A stretch of DNA of 58,689 nt from Dicyema japonicum (taxonomy: Eukaryota > Dicyemida > Rhombozoa > Dicyemidae). The notes under the pieces are model-generated. The model had not been told where the DNA came from and made no database searches. It saw only the letters and a program-made list of their open reading frames with translations. The DNA lies in NCBI GenBank assembly GCA_011109175.1, contig RDEW01000008.1, positions 270,822 through 329,510 of the forward strand, in the 5' to 3' direction. Of this stretch, positions 58,100 to 58,689 are shown in pieces. Positions within the stretch are counted from its first letter, which is position 1. The number at the start of each line of letters is the position of its first letter. The position numbers and the translations under genes were made by a program.

Positions 58100-58689
58100 C
58101 AAACTAGAAACCCACTGAGTCCATTAATATCACTCAAGTGGTATCTTCGAGGATCCAAAATAAGAATAATTGATCTTAAGTCGTCGACAATATGGCTAAA
58201 ATACGGTGACAACTCACCTCGATCGTAGGCGTTGTACACGTATATGCAAGACCGCAATATTTTTTGGGGTCGATCAACAAATACATGTCCCCACTGTAAG
58301 TCAAGGAGCATGTCGGTTGATCATTTAGCCACTCGATGTGGATCCATGCTCTGCCACGACTATGTGTGGAGGCATAACGAGGTAGTAAGGAGTCTTCATC
58401 TTCTACTATGCAATAAGTATGGTATTCGCCACACCAGAAAGTTGCGGACTCATAAGGTGCAATCTGTAGTAGAGAACACCAGGGTACAAATTAAGGTAGA
58501 CAGTGTTATCCGTACCTCGGTGCTAGTCAAGCACAATAAACCGGACATTGTGGTACACGATAAGGAGTCTCGCCAAGTCCTTATCATAGAGGTTGGCATC
58601 ACGTCTCAAGACCGTTTGCAGACTGTGGAGGTGGAGAAAAAAAGGAAGTATGACTTTCTTGCAAACGAGATGGGGCAGATGCTTGGTTG
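58100..58689 (+). pseudogene. Family A (R2-like) LINE, C-terminal CCHC and endonuclease (runs off right edge)
   Basis: One frame is open from 58229 to the edge except for a single TAG at 58226-58228 (GAG in the 24.5-kb copy). It reads ALYTYMQDRNIFW, a CCHC knuckle (CPHC ... VDHLATRC), HDYVWRHNEVVRSLHLLLCN, KPDIVVHDK, VLIIEVGITSQD and RKYDFLANEM. The catalytic K-PD-E set is intact, making this the best copy of the domain in the window. It continues beyond the right edge. A reverse transcriptase of the same family is not attached upstream. Confidence 0.85.

Overview
The window reads as animal nuclear DNA from a very reduced, fast-evolving lineage, most likely a dicyemid mesozoan. It holds an ONECUT (one CUT domain plus homeodomain) gene, so it is metazoan. 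Six other genes are cut by 30 GT-AG introns that I could place by restoring frame and family homology. Almost all are 21-28 nt (one is 34 nt). Introns this short are, from established knowledge, a hallmark of dicyemids; an orthonectid is the main alternative. The organism call is inference.

Intact host genes: a PP1 catalytic subunit (11499-12550, +), a RagC/D-like GTPase (18536-19729, +), a small WD40 protein (33002-33997, -), an SLC5 sodium/solute symporter with 11 tiny introns (42081-43912, +), a secreted protein with two ShKT domains (46932-47295, -), ONECUT (54597-55746, -) and a MIX23/CCDC58-like protein (56028-56483, -). A few further exon-like stretches are given at low confidence (41300-41650, 36593-36841, 50014-50241, 53052-53255, 8089-8340).

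Most of the rest is a graveyard of broken transposable elements. I separate four non-LTR families. Family A is R2-like: a CCHC knuckle followed by a PD..E-type restriction-like endonuclease. Family B has a PHD-like finger and a YLDD reverse transcriptase. Family C has an AP endonuclease and a YADD reverse transcriptase. Family J is jockey/CR1-like, and one copy keeps a decayed 2A-like motif. A fifth type (D) is seen once. DNA transposons are a hAT/ZBED element with a perfect 8-bp target duplication, two lone hAT ends, a Tigger/pogo relic and a Merlin (IS1595-like) relic.

Ribosomal DNA is present as pieces: an antisense 28S segment of about 1.4 kb (21905-24540) interrupted by the hAT element, and an antisense 18S 5' piece near 28.1 kb.

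The sequence carries strong assembly signatures. There are fourteen single N positions, most joining two near-identical copies of the same 100-300 bases. At least nine other loci carry two-copy head-to-tail duplications of 88-152 bp with no N. Repeat counts here should therefore not be trusted without long reads. Between the genes the DNA is AT-rich and mostly without recognisable content.
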